Shown in pieces: positions 13,692 to 24,803 of a stretch of DNA of 64,000 nt. The stretch's first letter is position 1; each line of letters starts with the position of its first letter. Made by a program: the position numbers and the translations under genes. This stretch comes from Rhyzopertha dominica (taxonomy: Eukaryota; Arthropoda; Insecta; Coleoptera; Bostrichidae), in contig QCXZ01000137.1 in the NCBI GenBank assembly GCA_025024175.1, forward strand, positions 65,188,911 to 65,252,910. Direction: 5' to 3'. The notes under the pieces are model-generated. The model had not been told where the DNA came from and did no database searches. It saw nothing but the letters and a program-made list of their open reading frames with translations.

Positions 13692-14860
13692 AGGTAGTGG
13701 ACACTCTCATATTAGATAACCGTAAACGCTATTGCTGCAACCAACTATACACGATTACTGTTATGGATACAACATTCATAGATGGCACTCTGTGCTGTGT
13801 GTGAAGCACGGCTAACGCATGCACGCAGGATTGCGTTTAAATCAAGGTATGTTCAAATCAAGTTGATGTCACGCTTTGATATCTAGCAAAAAATTGTCGC
13901 AAGTTCCCAACGTACCTACTTATATGATATTTTAATATGTTATAGTTATTATTATTTTGCAACCTGTTAACCTTTTTGGTGGCATTTTTATGTTTAAAGT
14001 TACAGGTATGTAGTATATTGTGACATTGAAGTTGAATACGAAAAAGGTAAGACATTTGCTTTAATTTTGTACCTTGAAAAGTTTTAAAATTGTTAGTTTC
14101 GAAAATGCCGAAGGTACCTATCACACAGAAAAACTGTGCGGTAAAGAACTGTAATAATAAATATTTAACAAACTCAAATATCACATTTCACCACTTCCCA
14201 AGAGAAGGTGCCATGTGTGAAGAACAGGTAAAACGGACAAACAATTTGGACGTGCAGTCTCGCAGCCTTACATCCATTCGAGCATCATTTGTGGTATGTG
14301 GAGAATACTTTCTAGCTAATTGCTTTTAAATGCCAGAGCAAAATAAACTAAATAGAAAAGTAGTTCCCACACTATAAATAATAAACAATGGTGCAATTGG
14401 TAATTACAATCTGGTAATTACATTTACTACAATTCAAATAATTCGCAGTTTTTTAAAACCTCGCATTTCCTTTGCCACTATTTTACACGAAACGAAGAAA
14501 ACAACCCTATTGTTATTTAAAGTAAACCTTTCTGACTTAACTTTTTATGAAGTACACATTCGCGTACGAAGTCAGCATAATATAAAAAAGTTAAGTTAGA
14601 CATGCTTACATAAAATTAACAAGATTGTTTTCTTAATTTCCTGTAAAATAGTGGGCTAAGTAGATACCAGGTTTTAAAATAAAGACAAGAAATAAACGTC
14701 AAAATAAATGACATTTGTATGACTCGGAGTTTCTGATTTATCGGCTACACCTGCTGGTCGTTTCATTAATGTAGTTCACATACAACATTCACAGATGGCG
14801 CTTTAACTCATTCCACAAAATTTATCAACACTGGCCGTTCTTGTTTATTGATATTCTTTG
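13692..14860. mobile_element. 1.17-kb insert in PLE copy 1, flanked by CCTACCTAC duplication
   Basis: In the sister PLE the 3' untranslated region runs uninterrupted through the CCTACCTAC tract. Here the tract appears on both sides (13683-13691 and 14861-14869) of foreign DNA, so the insert arrived with an 8-9 bp target duplication. Its ends (AGGTAGTGGACACTC and TATTGATATTCTTTG) are not inverted repeats and there is no poly-A tail. A related direct pair (ACAACATTCATAGATGGC and ACAACATTCACAGATGGC, near 13771 and 14784) lies close to the two ends. It carries a THAP-like frame. The length of the duplication would suit P-element or hAT-like DNA transposons, but without terminal repeats I cannot assign it. 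Confidence 0.6.
14105..14329 (+). pseudogene. THAP-like zinc-finger reading frame (degenerate or partial)
   Basis: From the ATG at 14105 the 74-codon frame begins MPKVPITQKNCAVKNCNN, with the CxxxxC pair of a THAP finger, then FHHFPRE, the H-x-F-P signature of that fold. A tract EEQVKRTNN follows where THAP proteins have a tryptophan, and the frame ends CGEYF where C-x-x-H-F is expected. So two zinc or core positions appear changed (W to Q, H to Y). THAP fingers are DNA-binding domains found in P-element transposases and in host proteins. The sequence GTATGT at 14293 could be a splice donor, so this may be a first exon. It lies inside a mobile insert, which favours a transposon origin. I am fairly sure of the domain and unsure of function. 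Confidence 0.5.
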
Positions 14861-14901
14861 CCTACCTACTAGATATACACGAACTACTTGATAAAAGATA
14901 A

Positions 14902-15984
14902 TTACAAAATAGCATTCCAAATGTCACCTAACTCATAATTTCCACAATCCCTATTAAAATTATTAGTATTCCTACAAATTTCTATAGCTTCTTTTATTAG
15001 ACGTTTGTGATAATATTTTTCTGTATGTAAAATTTTTGTTTTATCAAAATCAATCATGTGTCTAGTCAAATATGAGTGTTCAGCTACGGAAGATTTATCT
15101 ATCTGTTGCAACCTAGTAGCACGTATGTGTTCTTTCAAACGCGTACCTACTTTTCTTTTTGTTTGACCTATATAACACTTTCCGCAAGAACAAGTAATTT
15201 TGTAAACACCTTCACTCTCTAAATGTACTTTATCCTTAGTAGAACTTAAAATTTTATCTAAATTATTATATGTACTATCAACAACTAAAATATCATGTTT
15301 TCTAAGCAACCTCTTTAATTTTTCCGAACGGCCTTGTACATAAGGCAAACTCAACTTCAATTTACTTTGTCGTGGCTGAGAATTTACTTGATTTGGATGA
15401 GCACTTTTATTAAAAACTGACCAAATATTCTTACTACTATAACCATTTCTCATTAGCGCTGATTTAAGATAATATATTTCTTTTTGTACAGAACTTTCGT
15501 CTGATATGCTATGTGCTCTAACAAATAACGTCCTAATAAGACTATTCTTTTGAGAAGGAGGGTGGTGAGATGTGGCATGTAAATATCTGTCTGTGTGTGT
15601 TGGTTTTCTGTAAACCTTGTGTCCTAACTGTCCAGTGTTTGTTCTGTAAATTTTGACATCCAAGAAAGGTAAACTACCATTGCTTTCTAGTTCCATAGTA
15701 AATTTTATGTCGGGATTTTGACTGTTCAAATGATTTAGAAACCTACCCAGCTGTTCTATACCATGGGGCCAAATAACAAAAGTGTCATCTACGTACCTAT
15801 ACCAACATTTTGGTTTAAGATGAAAACTGTTTATCGCTACATGTTCAAAATTTTCCATAAACAAATTGTCTACTACAGGACTTGGAGGTGAACCCATTGC
15901 ACAACCTGATTTTTGTTCATAAAAATTATCGTTCCATAAGAAATATGTAGATTTTAAACAATGTTCGGATAATCTGGCTATCGT
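14902..15984 (-). pseudogene. Penelope-like polyprotein, 3' part (RT palm/thumb plus GIY-YIG endonuclease)
   Basis: The frame is open from the fusion point to its natural stop (about 360 codons). It contains the GCAMGSP motif, the YVDD catalytic box of the reverse transcriptase (RYVDDTFVIW), LPFLDVKIYR, and then the GIY-YIG region with VYKI, the CSCGKCYIGQT core, R and KEHI, ending NFNRD...GDIWNAIL. The first catalytic aspartate block and the whole N-terminal half are missing because the copy is 5'-truncated, so it cannot make a working enzyme. It differs from the copy at 20.8 kb by few residues (for example SPPSPVVDN for SPLSPVVAN), so truncation rather than age disabled it. Confidence 0.85.
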
Positions 15985-16399
15985 CAGACTATTAATTTTT
16001 TGTCAGTGTTTTCAAGAGTCAGCGATCTATCCGACAAAATATTATCTTAATATCAAAGTAAATTATTTGGAAATTTTAGAAATATATAAAATTAATAGTG
16101 AACAAAATTTTTCTGTTCCAAATGATTTTTGTGGTCTCACTTGTCCCATTTGTCCAGTACTAAATTATTTGTTTGATCTATATTAGTATTACACTGTGTG
16201 TAGGATGCTCTTCGGTTTGAGGTTAAGTTTGCTTGTTTCTACATTTTTGATAAAAGCCAAAATATTTGTAAAAGGTCTCTTTTATATGAATTTATTGGTT
16301 CTGATACTGACGATGGCTATTATATTGCGGAAGGCACATTATCATGCATATAATTAATAAAGCGGATTTAACCTTGAGTAGGCATATCTGTTAAAGATG

Positions 16400-18057
16400 A
16401 CTTTTAATTATTGTAACAAACCCATTTCGAGTAATGGATTAGTTTCCAATATTAACATGATTATGTTATAAGAATGTGTTACTGAAAATCAATTTCAAAT
16501 ATGAAATTAAACAAAACAGATTGTTAACTTATTTCTTATTTTTCCATTTATCATATAGGATAGACACCCATCTTTTGTCAAACTGCAACAAAAAGTTATT
16601 AAAAATTTGCAGTATAGAAAAAAACGTAAAAATTTTTGGTTGTTTCAAATACGAAGTATGGTTGGCAAATTCTAAATTGTTTCGGCTATACAATACCGCT
16701 ACTGCACATAAGCTATGCATATATGGTGTTATTGATTTAAGAGTATCAATGTGTCACTAATACGTTTATACACTTACTTACACTAAAAATAGTTTACTTA
16801 CTGTGATCCGAGGAAGCATTTAATAAGAAATAAATAAAATAGTTGCATCAAATATAAAAAAGAAGAAAAATAGTACCCTTACCTCAAAACTATAAAGATT
16901 AAATTACTTCTGACAAATTCAAATTCAATAAATTAAAAATCTTTTTAATAAAATTAAAATAACTTTCAATATATTAATATAATCAAAGCGATCGGTAATT
17001 TCAATTTTAAAAAATCTATATACTGCAACCGTCAACCACAATTCCCCGAGAAACGTAAACTTAAGTTTATCAAACCTCAAAACTGATGTAAATGCGTGTA
17101 TACTACTTTTCCCTTGTAGTAGTTTGCACAATGAAGAATGGAAGGGAATAATAAATTGCATTGAGTATACTATAATTGCGTTACATTAATCCCACCTTAG
17201 AAGCAATGTTACTAGTTCATCCAACTTTAAAAGTTATTTTGTTAAATGGACTGGCATAATTGCCGATAATTTGGAGCGCCGAGCACTGAAGTTCGCCGCT
17301 CGCTGATATATGCAGTTCAAACTTTGATTCGCATTAGCGTCACTCCGCAAATATTGTTTCCCTACTGAATCGAAACCAGCCGATTAGCGTTAGCTTTTAA
17401 AATTATCGCGAATAATGTAACACACTGCTGAATGCGATTTCTGCAATTTGCACATGAACCACGCTTTTATGAAGTTTGTATTACTCTCCCACTTGAACTT
17501 CTAATTGTACGGAAAAATGTAGAGTAAATCGAAAAACCGGTTAGGTGTAACATCGGAAAGTAAACCTCTCAAGATGATTTCCGAATTCCTGTGTGGATTT
17601 AACGACGTCTGTTACGGTGACTGTATAAGAGTCTTGATGAGGGTAGGACAGCGTAAAAGCAACACATTTGGGCCCGGGTTGCTTTGCATTTCCGCTTAGA
17701 GCATTAACATTGAAGTATGTGTCTTTCATTGAATACCCCAAAAAGGTCGGCAGCTTTAATCAGTCGGCTTCCCTAATGAATATGCCCTTAATCGTAACTT
17801 GGTGCTACGTGGGTGTAGTATGGAACTGTCAAACTTGTCGGACTAAGACATTTTCTGTATCTTATATTTTTGTTTCTAGCCGCCCTTAATTTTTCTTTTG
17901 TTGCCATTAATTATTGATAAAAACAATACGTTATATATATTACGTTACATCATTGTGTTTATTATACAATTATACAACGAGCTCAAAAAGGCTGGAAATA
18001 TTTAGCTACATCAGTTGCGCATTCTTTAAACTATGAATTCGGGTGAAATTCTGATCA
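16400..18057. other. AT-rich DNA without a recognisable gene
   Basis: No coding family or RNA gene is visible. The part around 17260-17460 is less AT-rich and holds several GCGAAT/ATTAGCG-like words, but I cannot assign a role. Confidence 0.45.
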
Positions 18058-18332
18058 TATTTCAATTTCAAAATTTACTTTAAGAAATGTTGGAATTGGC
18101 CACCACCAGCAACCTATATCGCAATATTCGCGACGATGCTGAAATTCTTGCAAGAAATTATTTATTGCTTGCCTTATTCTGGCTTCATATCGTCAGCAAT
18201 ATCAAGTTTTTTGGCTTTTGTAACCCTGCAGAAAATTTTCTTTAGCGGTCAAATCAGGGGATCTGGCTAGGCATTCTCTCGGACCCCGTTGGCCAATCCA
18301 CCAAACTGTATCTAAATACTGAGGCTCCGGGC
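18058..18332 (-). pseudogene. IS630/Tc1-like transposase remnant, C-terminal part
   Basis: Translated on the minus strand, the tract reads QYLDTVWWIGQRGP, then ARSPDLT, GYKSQK, two stops, then YEARIRQAINNFLQEFQ. The order (YLD, WIG-x-x-GP, W-P-x-RSPDLT, then a helical region ending near a G-H-F-E-like tract) is that of the third-aspartate region of IS630-Tc1-mariner superfamily transposases common in insects. In-frame stops and loss of everything upstream of the YLD motif show it is dead. The protein would have cut and rejoined transposon ends in the nucleus. Confidence 0.7.
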
Positions 18333-18362
18333 AAGTGTGATGAATTCCCGCTTCTTCCAGGT

Positions 18363-18404
18363 ATCATTGGAAATATCCGCATCATCATTGGAAATATCCG
18401 CATC
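18363..18404. repeat. two tandem copies of a 21-bp unit
   Basis: The unit ATCATTGGAAATATCCGCATC occurs twice head to tail with no change. It is probably a local slippage duplication inside or next to the transposase remnant. Confidence 0.8.
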
Positions 18405-19929
18405 TTCATCAGGGTTTGGATAGAGTACAGTAATGCATGCGAATAGACTAAAAATTCTATTATCAATAATTCTATTTCAGTCACCTTGCTTCGCAAGTGC
18501 GGATTTTCTGTAGCTCAATGTCGGTAATTTTTCTTGTTCACGCCACCTTTTAACAAAAACATTGCTTCACCCGAGAACACAGTTTCTGAATCATCAATAC
18601 TCCTGTGCACCATCGTTTCATATAATTCAATACGTCTGTATTGGTCATCTTTCAATTATTGGTCTAATTAAACTTTATAAGGATGCCATTTATGATTATT
18701 TAGATAATTCAATACAGATGTTGCCTTCTCAAACGGAGTACAGTACATTCAATTGCACATCAGCTGAAACGTTATGCTGGCTTTTTATAATCTTCTCTAA
18801 CATACCCTAATACTTTTTCTTGTCAATTTTACCAACAGTGTATTGTGAGACACTACATCTGCGTACTCGTATGTATTAGTAAATAACTCACGAAGTGTAC
18901 AAAATGTTTACGCAAACTTTTGACATGATTGAATAAAGTTGGACTTTGGGTGGGTTTCATTCACACACCTCTGATTAGATTATATTCCACTTAGAGATGC
19001 ATCAATTTATTCTTCTGTCCCAAAAAACGGTCTTAATCGTGCTTATTCTGGCAAAAAAATAGTGAACCTAGATCGATTGCAGAGGAGTAAGGAATGCATC
19101 TCATCCGTTTTAGTATCTCATCGGAAGATCAGTATAGAAACATCAACAAATTTGTTCTGTAGTCAGCATTCTGGGTATCCATATTGCGCAAGCCTTTCGG
19201 TAATGCATATAGTGATGAATGGTTTCTCAAAGCTACCGACAACAGCTTGTAATGTTTGTGATATTTCAAGGGCGAAAATTCTTCTGCGTTGGTTAGTGTT
19301 GCTCAAGCTTTCGGAACTCTCTCGTACGGTAAACTTCCAAGTTTTATATGCCCCTTCTTAAATTTCTTGCACATTCAAACACCTTGGTTTTTGTTATCGT
19401 CGATTCCCAATTTTTATTTATTTGCAAGAGAGACGGGGAAACGCCTGCTCTATCATATTTACAATTACCAGATAAAAGCAAATAAAATCAGAACGAAGTG
19501 TAGTTCTTAATTTCAAATTAAACTGTAATGTAATGCCCTAATCGCAATGACTTAGAAAACCTCAATACGTACTTATTTCGACCGCTAAAGCTTCCATCTT
19601 CACTAGAAGGAATGAATTTCCTTACTGGGGACCGGAACCTTTGATGTAATGCTATTTTTCGGTTCGATATTCTTCCTGCTGTAGCTTTCAATTTGGTTCT
19701 TGTAACCATCTTCTGTTGTTTCATAAAGGCTCGAAGGGTCAAATGCTATTTCTTTAAAGTTAGTTCTATAAAAAGTAATCTTACAAAATATCTTATGATA
19801 TATGTTTTATTTACAAGTCTTTACAATTGTCTTTTTTATATTTCAATTATTATATTCTTTACCAAAGTATATCAGCATGAATATCTTTCTGGAATACAGA
19901 GACTGTGCAGTTTCTTTCCGATGCTTTGC
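18405..19929. other. AT-rich DNA without a recognisable gene
   Basis: Several short frames occur but none carries a known motif. The last 100 bases may already belong to the decayed LINE that becomes recognisable at 19930. Confidence 0.45.
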
Positions 19930-20231
19930 ATTACGGGATGCCACTGTGATGGGATGTGCACTGATCTTGAAAAGGCTTTAGATCTGGTCAATCATGCGAT
20001 CTTACTTTAGAAACGATCCCACTTTGGAGTATGCAATGGCTTAATCGAGTTATGTAAGACATGTTATCTATAAATCTATAAACATATAACGGTGTACAAT
20101 TGTCCTTTTATGATACTCCCAGCGACTCGGTGTTCTACTCTAGGCCCCATTCTATTCAATGTATATTTCAACGTTGCACCATTGTTTACGGCCACGCCGA
20201 TTATCTCAAAATTGCAATATGTATTACATCA
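19930..20231 (+). pseudogene. Jockey/CR1-like LINE reverse transcriptase, left part
   Basis: The plus strand encodes CTDLEKALDLVNHAIL (the D-x-x-KAFD-x-V-x-H block of LINE reverse transcriptases). After stops it reads STLGPILFNVYFN (the QGS-LGP-LF box), and in another frame GHADYLKIAI, a degenerate form of the YADD catalytic box. It is broken by stops and frameshifts and then abruptly interrupted at 20231 by the Penelope-like element. The continuation is at 43774. Jockey and CR1 elements copy their RNA at chromosomal nicks; this copy is long dead. Confidence 0.75.
20219..20231. repeat. target duplication of the Penelope-like element, left copy
   Basis: ATGTATTACATCA here recurs exactly at 43761-43773 on the far side of the element. 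Joining the flanks at this word restores the order of LINE reverse transcriptase motifs, which confirms the insertion point. Confidence 0.85.
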
Positions 20232-20599
20232 TAAGATAATATTTTGTCGGATAGATCGCTGTCTCTTGAAAAACACTGACAAAAAATTAATAGTCTGACG
20301 TTTCAATTACACCTGTAATCTTTGTCAAAGACGAAGAACCTCAAAATTTGCCTGACACAAGTTCAAACAAATTTTTGAAAGTAAATAAACAAATCACCAA
20401 GGAAGCGAGACGTCATAGAAACAACGGGCCAACCTGATAAAAAAGGAACCTAACGATGAAAAAAGGAACTACGTACCTACTAGATATACACGAACTACTT
20501 GATAAAAGATAACTACAAAATAGCCTTCCAAATGTCACCTAACTCATAATTTCCATAATCCCTATTAAAATTATTAGTATTCCTACAAATTTCTATAGC

Positions 20600-20822
20600 T
20601 TCTATGACGTCTCGCTTCCTTGGTGATTTGTTTATTTACTTTCAAAAATTTGTTTGAACTTGTGTCAGGCAAATTTTGAGGTTCTTCGTCTTTGACAAAG
20701 ATTACAGGTGTAAGTGAAACGTCAGACTATTAATATTTTGTCAGTGTTTTTCAAGAAACAGCGATCTATCCGACAAAATATTATCTTATTATATTATGGA
20801 CGCTGAAAGCATTCACCCTCGT
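20600..20822 (+). repeat. 5' pseudo-LTR of PLE copy 2
   Basis: This 223-bp direct repeat equals 43538-43760 with few changes. It starts at TTCTATGACGTCTCGC, includes a hammerhead-like hairpin (20692-20723) and runs into the coding region, so the start codon at 20796 and about nine codons are part of the repeat. The left boundary is blurred by microhomology with the inverted fragment before it. Confidence 0.8.
20692..20723 (+). ncRNA. hammerhead-like motif in the 5' pseudo-LTR
   Basis: TTGACAAAGA, hairpin TTACA-GG-TGTAA and GAAACGTC appear in order, as in the other copies. In PLEs such ribozymes are thought to process tandem transcripts. The CUGANGA core is not perfect here. Confidence 0.4.
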
Positions 20823-22566
20823 ATACGAAGACTCTACGGAGAGTACATTCTAGGAGTATGTAGAAGACTGGAAAGGACTTCATTGAAGAAAGCGAGCTTC
20901 GTCAACCGATTAGTATTTTTGAAACGCTGCAGAGATAAAAAGGTCGTACCAAATTTTCTTAATATTAAAACACACATAAACACATACAAGTCAAATAAAA
21001 TTATGCTACAAACAAAATTTGCTTTAATTAGGGAACGCATACACGACACACGTAGACAACTTGGTTTCTTAGATGAAGACATAAACATAACATTGCAAAT
21101 TCTATCCCACAACCTTTTTTATCAAGATTTTGAAGACATAATAAAGTTTACACAAAAAGTATACAAACAACACTTTAACAAGGTCAAAGAACAAAACATA
21201 CTTAAATGTGAGAAATTCAATACCGTTAAACACAATAAGTTCAAATCATCTAACATAGTCAAAACCAACACCAACAACACTGTGATAAACCTATCAAAAA
21301 AGAGTGTCTCAGATGCTGCTGTAAATATTTTAGCGAAGGGGATGAACTTTGCTGTAACGCCACGGACCATTCCAAAAGTGGAGATAATGTCATCTGTTGA
21401 ATCTTGTATAAGACTGCTTCCGAAAGATCAAGCGGATAAGATTAGGATGGATGTATGCCACGCTATTAGAAATGCACGTATGCCCAAACCTAATGTGACA
21501 TCTGAGGAAATAAAGGCTCTTAAGGATTTGAATACAGATAAGTCCATTATAGCTACTAGAGCAGATAAATGTTCAGCCACAGTAATTTTAGATAGAACAG
21601 ATTACGAGAATAAAGTTAGAGATTTGTTAGATGAGGAAACATATCAAAAATTATCCCGAGATCCTACCTCAAAAATTTCCAAAATTACCAATGATCTTAT
21701 TAAAAGTTCAAATCTTTCGAATGAGCAGAAATCTCTTTTAACTGTTTCCGATTGCAAGGTACCTAAATTGTATGGTTTGCCCAAAATCCACAAAACCAAT
21801 GTCCCGTTAAGACCCATAGTCAATACGATTGGCAGTCCTTGTTACAGATTGGCAAAATTTTGTGCCAACTATTTAAAACCTTATGTAGGAAATACCGGTA
21901 GTTTCATCAAAAATTCTTCACACTTTATCGATATTATAAAAGGTTTAAGTATTTCAGAAGGTGATATTTTGGTTAGTTTTGACGTGGTTTCTTTATTTAC
22001 GAAAGTACCCATTCCTGAAACGATAGATATCATCAAATCCAAGCTTAATAGCGATCCCTTAGGTGACACGATAGCCAGATTATCCGAACATTGTTTAAAA
22101 TCTACTTATTTCTTATGGAACGATAATTTTTATGAACAAAAATCAGGTTGTGCAATGGGTTCACCTCTAAGTCCTGTAGTAGCCAATTTGTTTATGGAAA
22201 ATTTTGAACATGTAGCGATAAACAGTTTTCATCTTAAACCAAAATGTTGGTATAGGTACGTAGATGACACTTTTGTTATTTGGCCCCATGGTATAGAAGA
22301 GCTGGGTAGGTTTCTAAATCATTTGAACAGTCAAAATCCCGACATAAAATTTACTATGGAATTAGAAAGCAATGGTAGTTTACCTTTCTTGGATGTTAAA
22401 ATTTACAGAACAAACACTGGGCAGTTAGGACACAAGGTTTACAGAAAACCAACACACACAGACAGATATTTACATGCCACATCTCACCACCCTCCTTCTC
22501 AAAAGAATAGTCTTATTAGGACGTTATTTGTTAGAGCACAAAGGATATCAGACGAAAGTTCTGTAC
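20796..22566 (+). pseudogene. Penelope-like polyprotein, N-terminal 590 codons (interrupted by LTR element)
   Basis: From ATG at 20796 the frame is open for 590 codons up to the GTAC target duplication. Residues 1-250 form a lysine-rich N-terminal region. The reverse transcriptase follows: RADKCSATVILDR (about 255-267), LYGLPKIHK (325-333), PLRPIVNT (337-344), VSFDVVSLF with the first catalytic aspartate at 396, GCAMGSPLSP (451-460), YVDD at 488-491 and LPFLDVKIYR (529-538). The GIY-YIG nuclease half lies beyond the insertion at 42863. The enzyme would copy element RNA and insert it in the nucleus. The start codon is inside the 5' terminal repeat, and no other ATG upstream is in frame with this order. 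All visible catalytic residues are intact, so the only lesion is the insertion. Confidence 0.88.
22563..22566. repeat. target duplication GTAC of LTR element M, left copy
   Basis: GTAC occurs here and at 42859-42862. The uninterrupted sister PLE (minus strand near 15490) has a single GTAC at this place. Confidence 0.85.
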
Positions 22567-23434
22567 TATAACCTACCTGGTTACACAGGGCGTACGGCGG
22601 CTCGTGTGGTTGTCTGGAGAGCGGGGTGGGCTCGTTATTAAAATAGAAAATAAATTGGGCGCCAATTGATTGTAAAAAAAAAATGGTANCATGCACACAT
22701 TGACCAACCAATAAATCAAAAAAAAGCTGTGTGCTAAAGTTATATATATTGAAATCAAGTTTGACAGATTTGAGCAATGATGTTGTACAAAACGGAGCTA
22801 GAGCCCATACGTATGGTTTCCTCACACTCAAGATTTTAACTTAGATGTTTAATGCGAAAATGACTTTAAATTGATATTTTGGATAATAAATAAAGAATAT
22901 ACGATAATAGCTTTCACTTAGCTGAAACCTAAGCCGGTGCGGATTCCTTCACGTGATCGCTTTGTGGCCTGTAGTGCACCTGACTTGGCAACTTCCAGAA
23001 AAAAGGACCTCTAAAGTGGTTTTCTGATTTTGAGCTCTATCCTGACTTTGACGCTTCTCCTGGACTTTGACTTGGAGTTTTAGCCTTCTCCTAATTTTGA
23101 GGCTTCTCCTGACTCTGAGGCCTGTGTTGGTGTGCGGCCTCGTTAGTGCTCTGGCTGTGGCTTGTATACTTGCAATGTACGTCGCGTCAAAGATTCAGAG
23201 ATTGCAAATTGCCGGTATATTTTGACGTTTTCGACTTAATTTATAACAATTTAGCAAGCTGCTCAGAGATAAACGTGTGAAACGCACGTAGCCACTTTTA
23301 TCAATCTCCCACTAGTCCCGAATAAAAATTGTTACAAGAAAAGTTATAAGAAATATATTGAGAGTTCTGTGAACAGATGGCGCGTGCTGGTACTTTAATG
23401 AATATTACTAGCGCCGGTAAAAGTGCACGCTACA
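22567..23434 (-). repeat. 3' LTR of element M (868 bp)
   Basis: Read on the minus strand it starts TGTAGCGTGCAC and ends GGTTATA. It matches the P LTRs with at least five substitutions and lacks their GT...AG segment; the junction is at 23121/23122. The purine-rich GGAGAAG repeats occupy about 23020-23121. An ambiguous base is at 22689. Confidence 0.88.
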
Positions 23435-24803
23435 CCATCCCCCTCCAACAAAAAAAAAAGGGACTACTAGGAAGGACCTTTTTTAATACCTGAACGAGAA
23501 CTAATTAATTTAAAGGCCAGAAGAACAAGATAGTAATACCCAACCCCTGCGGTACAATCAAACTTATGAAATCCCAGGTAAATTTTGATTCTGGACTTAG
23601 CCAGGGAACCCGCATGCCCCCAGAGGGTTACGATCCCCCCAAACGGAAAACCAACATAAACAAAAATCCCCACCCCGTTAACAACCGAAACCCACCCGAA
23701 AAAGACCAGAAGAAACGCGGACCCAAACAAAAAAAGTGACAAGGGAGCTTTGGAGAGACGCACAGAGGCCAATCAGTCTCGACAGCAGCGCGAACCGGGC
23801 TCAGACAGACCGCAAGGAAGGGAGCTGACCCAGCCGTAGTGATAGGACGACACCCCCGAGGGGATGCCGCCAGTCGAGCTACAACCTCCCCCCACGGCCC
23901 ATCCTCCTGAACGCGCCCGTTATAAACCGCTGTCGAAACTCCAGGCCACTCCCAAGCCTCCCCAACCCTTTTAAACAAAAACGCAAAAGGGTCCGAGTTT
24001 CCCGGTGAAGAAAAGAAGAAAAATAAGAAAAGAAAGGAAAAGAATTAGTGGAACTATACGAGATACATACACGCAAGGAAGTATGATGAAGACTCCCAAA
24101 TAACCAAACAACTTCCACTTGAAGTAGATTCACCCACTTCAAGTGGGCCAAAATAGATTTAAAATATCTACCCAAATATGTCGGGTAAACTGAGTATTAT
24201 CCAAACTGTTTTAACAAAAAAAATAAATTCAATATGGGCAGTAGACCAATGTACTGGCCATGAAACGGCTTCCCTGGGACAAAAAGTACCCAGAGGAAGG
24301 ACAAGGGCCCCAACCACGCCCCAGATCAGTAATGCCCTGCCCGAAACGACATTTCCTCCTAATAATAGCAAATTTAAAAAAGTATTATGAAACTTCAACA
24401 CAAAAAAAAAAGATTTTAGCAGTCAAGCTGGGTAACTACGCGTACCAAACGCCCATACTAGGGTACTAAATCGGGAAAAAGTCATTATAGGGTTTAATGT
24501 CGAAGCCGGGAAAAGACAATCTAGACCGCATATTTGAAAGATACTTAACCTACTCTATTTGCTAGACTTATAACCTATCACTATCAAACTAAGAAAAATA
24601 ATATCAGAGAGTGAGAACAATATTGCTCGGTGATATCCCTAACCGAATCAGCAATTCATTCTCAATTATCATGAACATATCTGAGTGTTCAACTGAGATA
24701 GGATAAACCAAATGAAAACACCAGACAAACGGTTAGAGCTGTGTGGGTGTATACCACACTACTAACTTTCCATGAACAGGAAAGTGGTGCCGAAGATAGG
24801 TAA
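23435..24803 (-). other. M 3' non-coding region with polypurine tract
   Basis: It lies between the pol stop and the 3' LTR and is collinear with 37155-38520 of P. On the minus strand the purine run GGAGGGGGATGG (23435-23446) directly precedes the LTR, as expected for plus-strand priming. About 23620-23960 is much richer in G+C than the rest of the element. No env-like frame is recognisable. Confidence 0.7.

Larger units (their letters stand above)
13412..16051 (-). mobile_element. Penelope-like element copy 1, 5'-truncated, with inverted 5' fragment
   Basis: The 13-bp target duplication ATCAAAGTAAATT flanks it at 13399-13411 and 16052-16064. The 3' end (CGAGGGTGAATGC on the plus strand) and the 5' end (TTAAGATAATATTTTG read from 16051) are the same termini as in the PLE at 20232-43760. 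Reading on the minus strand, the element starts with a 67-bp inverted fragment of its own terminal repeat (15985-16051). This fuses at a 3-bp microhomology (15982-15984) to the middle of the reverse transcriptase. The rest of the ORF, the 3' untranslated region and the 3' terminal repeat (13412 to about 13634) follow. A 1,169-bp foreign insert lies in the 3' untranslated region. Confidence 0.85.
13229..16399. repeat. decayed inverted-repeat element that hosts a Penelope-like insertion
   Basis: A ~100-bp tract at 13229-13330 (TTAAATCCGCTTTATTAAT, then a TAGCTATCGT-like block and ACCAGAACCAATAA) reappears inverted at 16286-16399 with about a quarter of positions changed. Removing the Penelope-like copy between them (13412-16051 plus one target duplication) leaves an element of roughly 0.5 kb with long terminal inverted repeats and no coding potential, like a MITE or foldback transposon. 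It is older than the PLE that interrupts it. Confidence 0.55.

Noticed and set aside
14090..14329. A host THAP-domain gene
   Set aside because: It lies inside an insert in a truncated PLE, has changed core residues and no further exons. It is kept only as a transposon-linked remnant.
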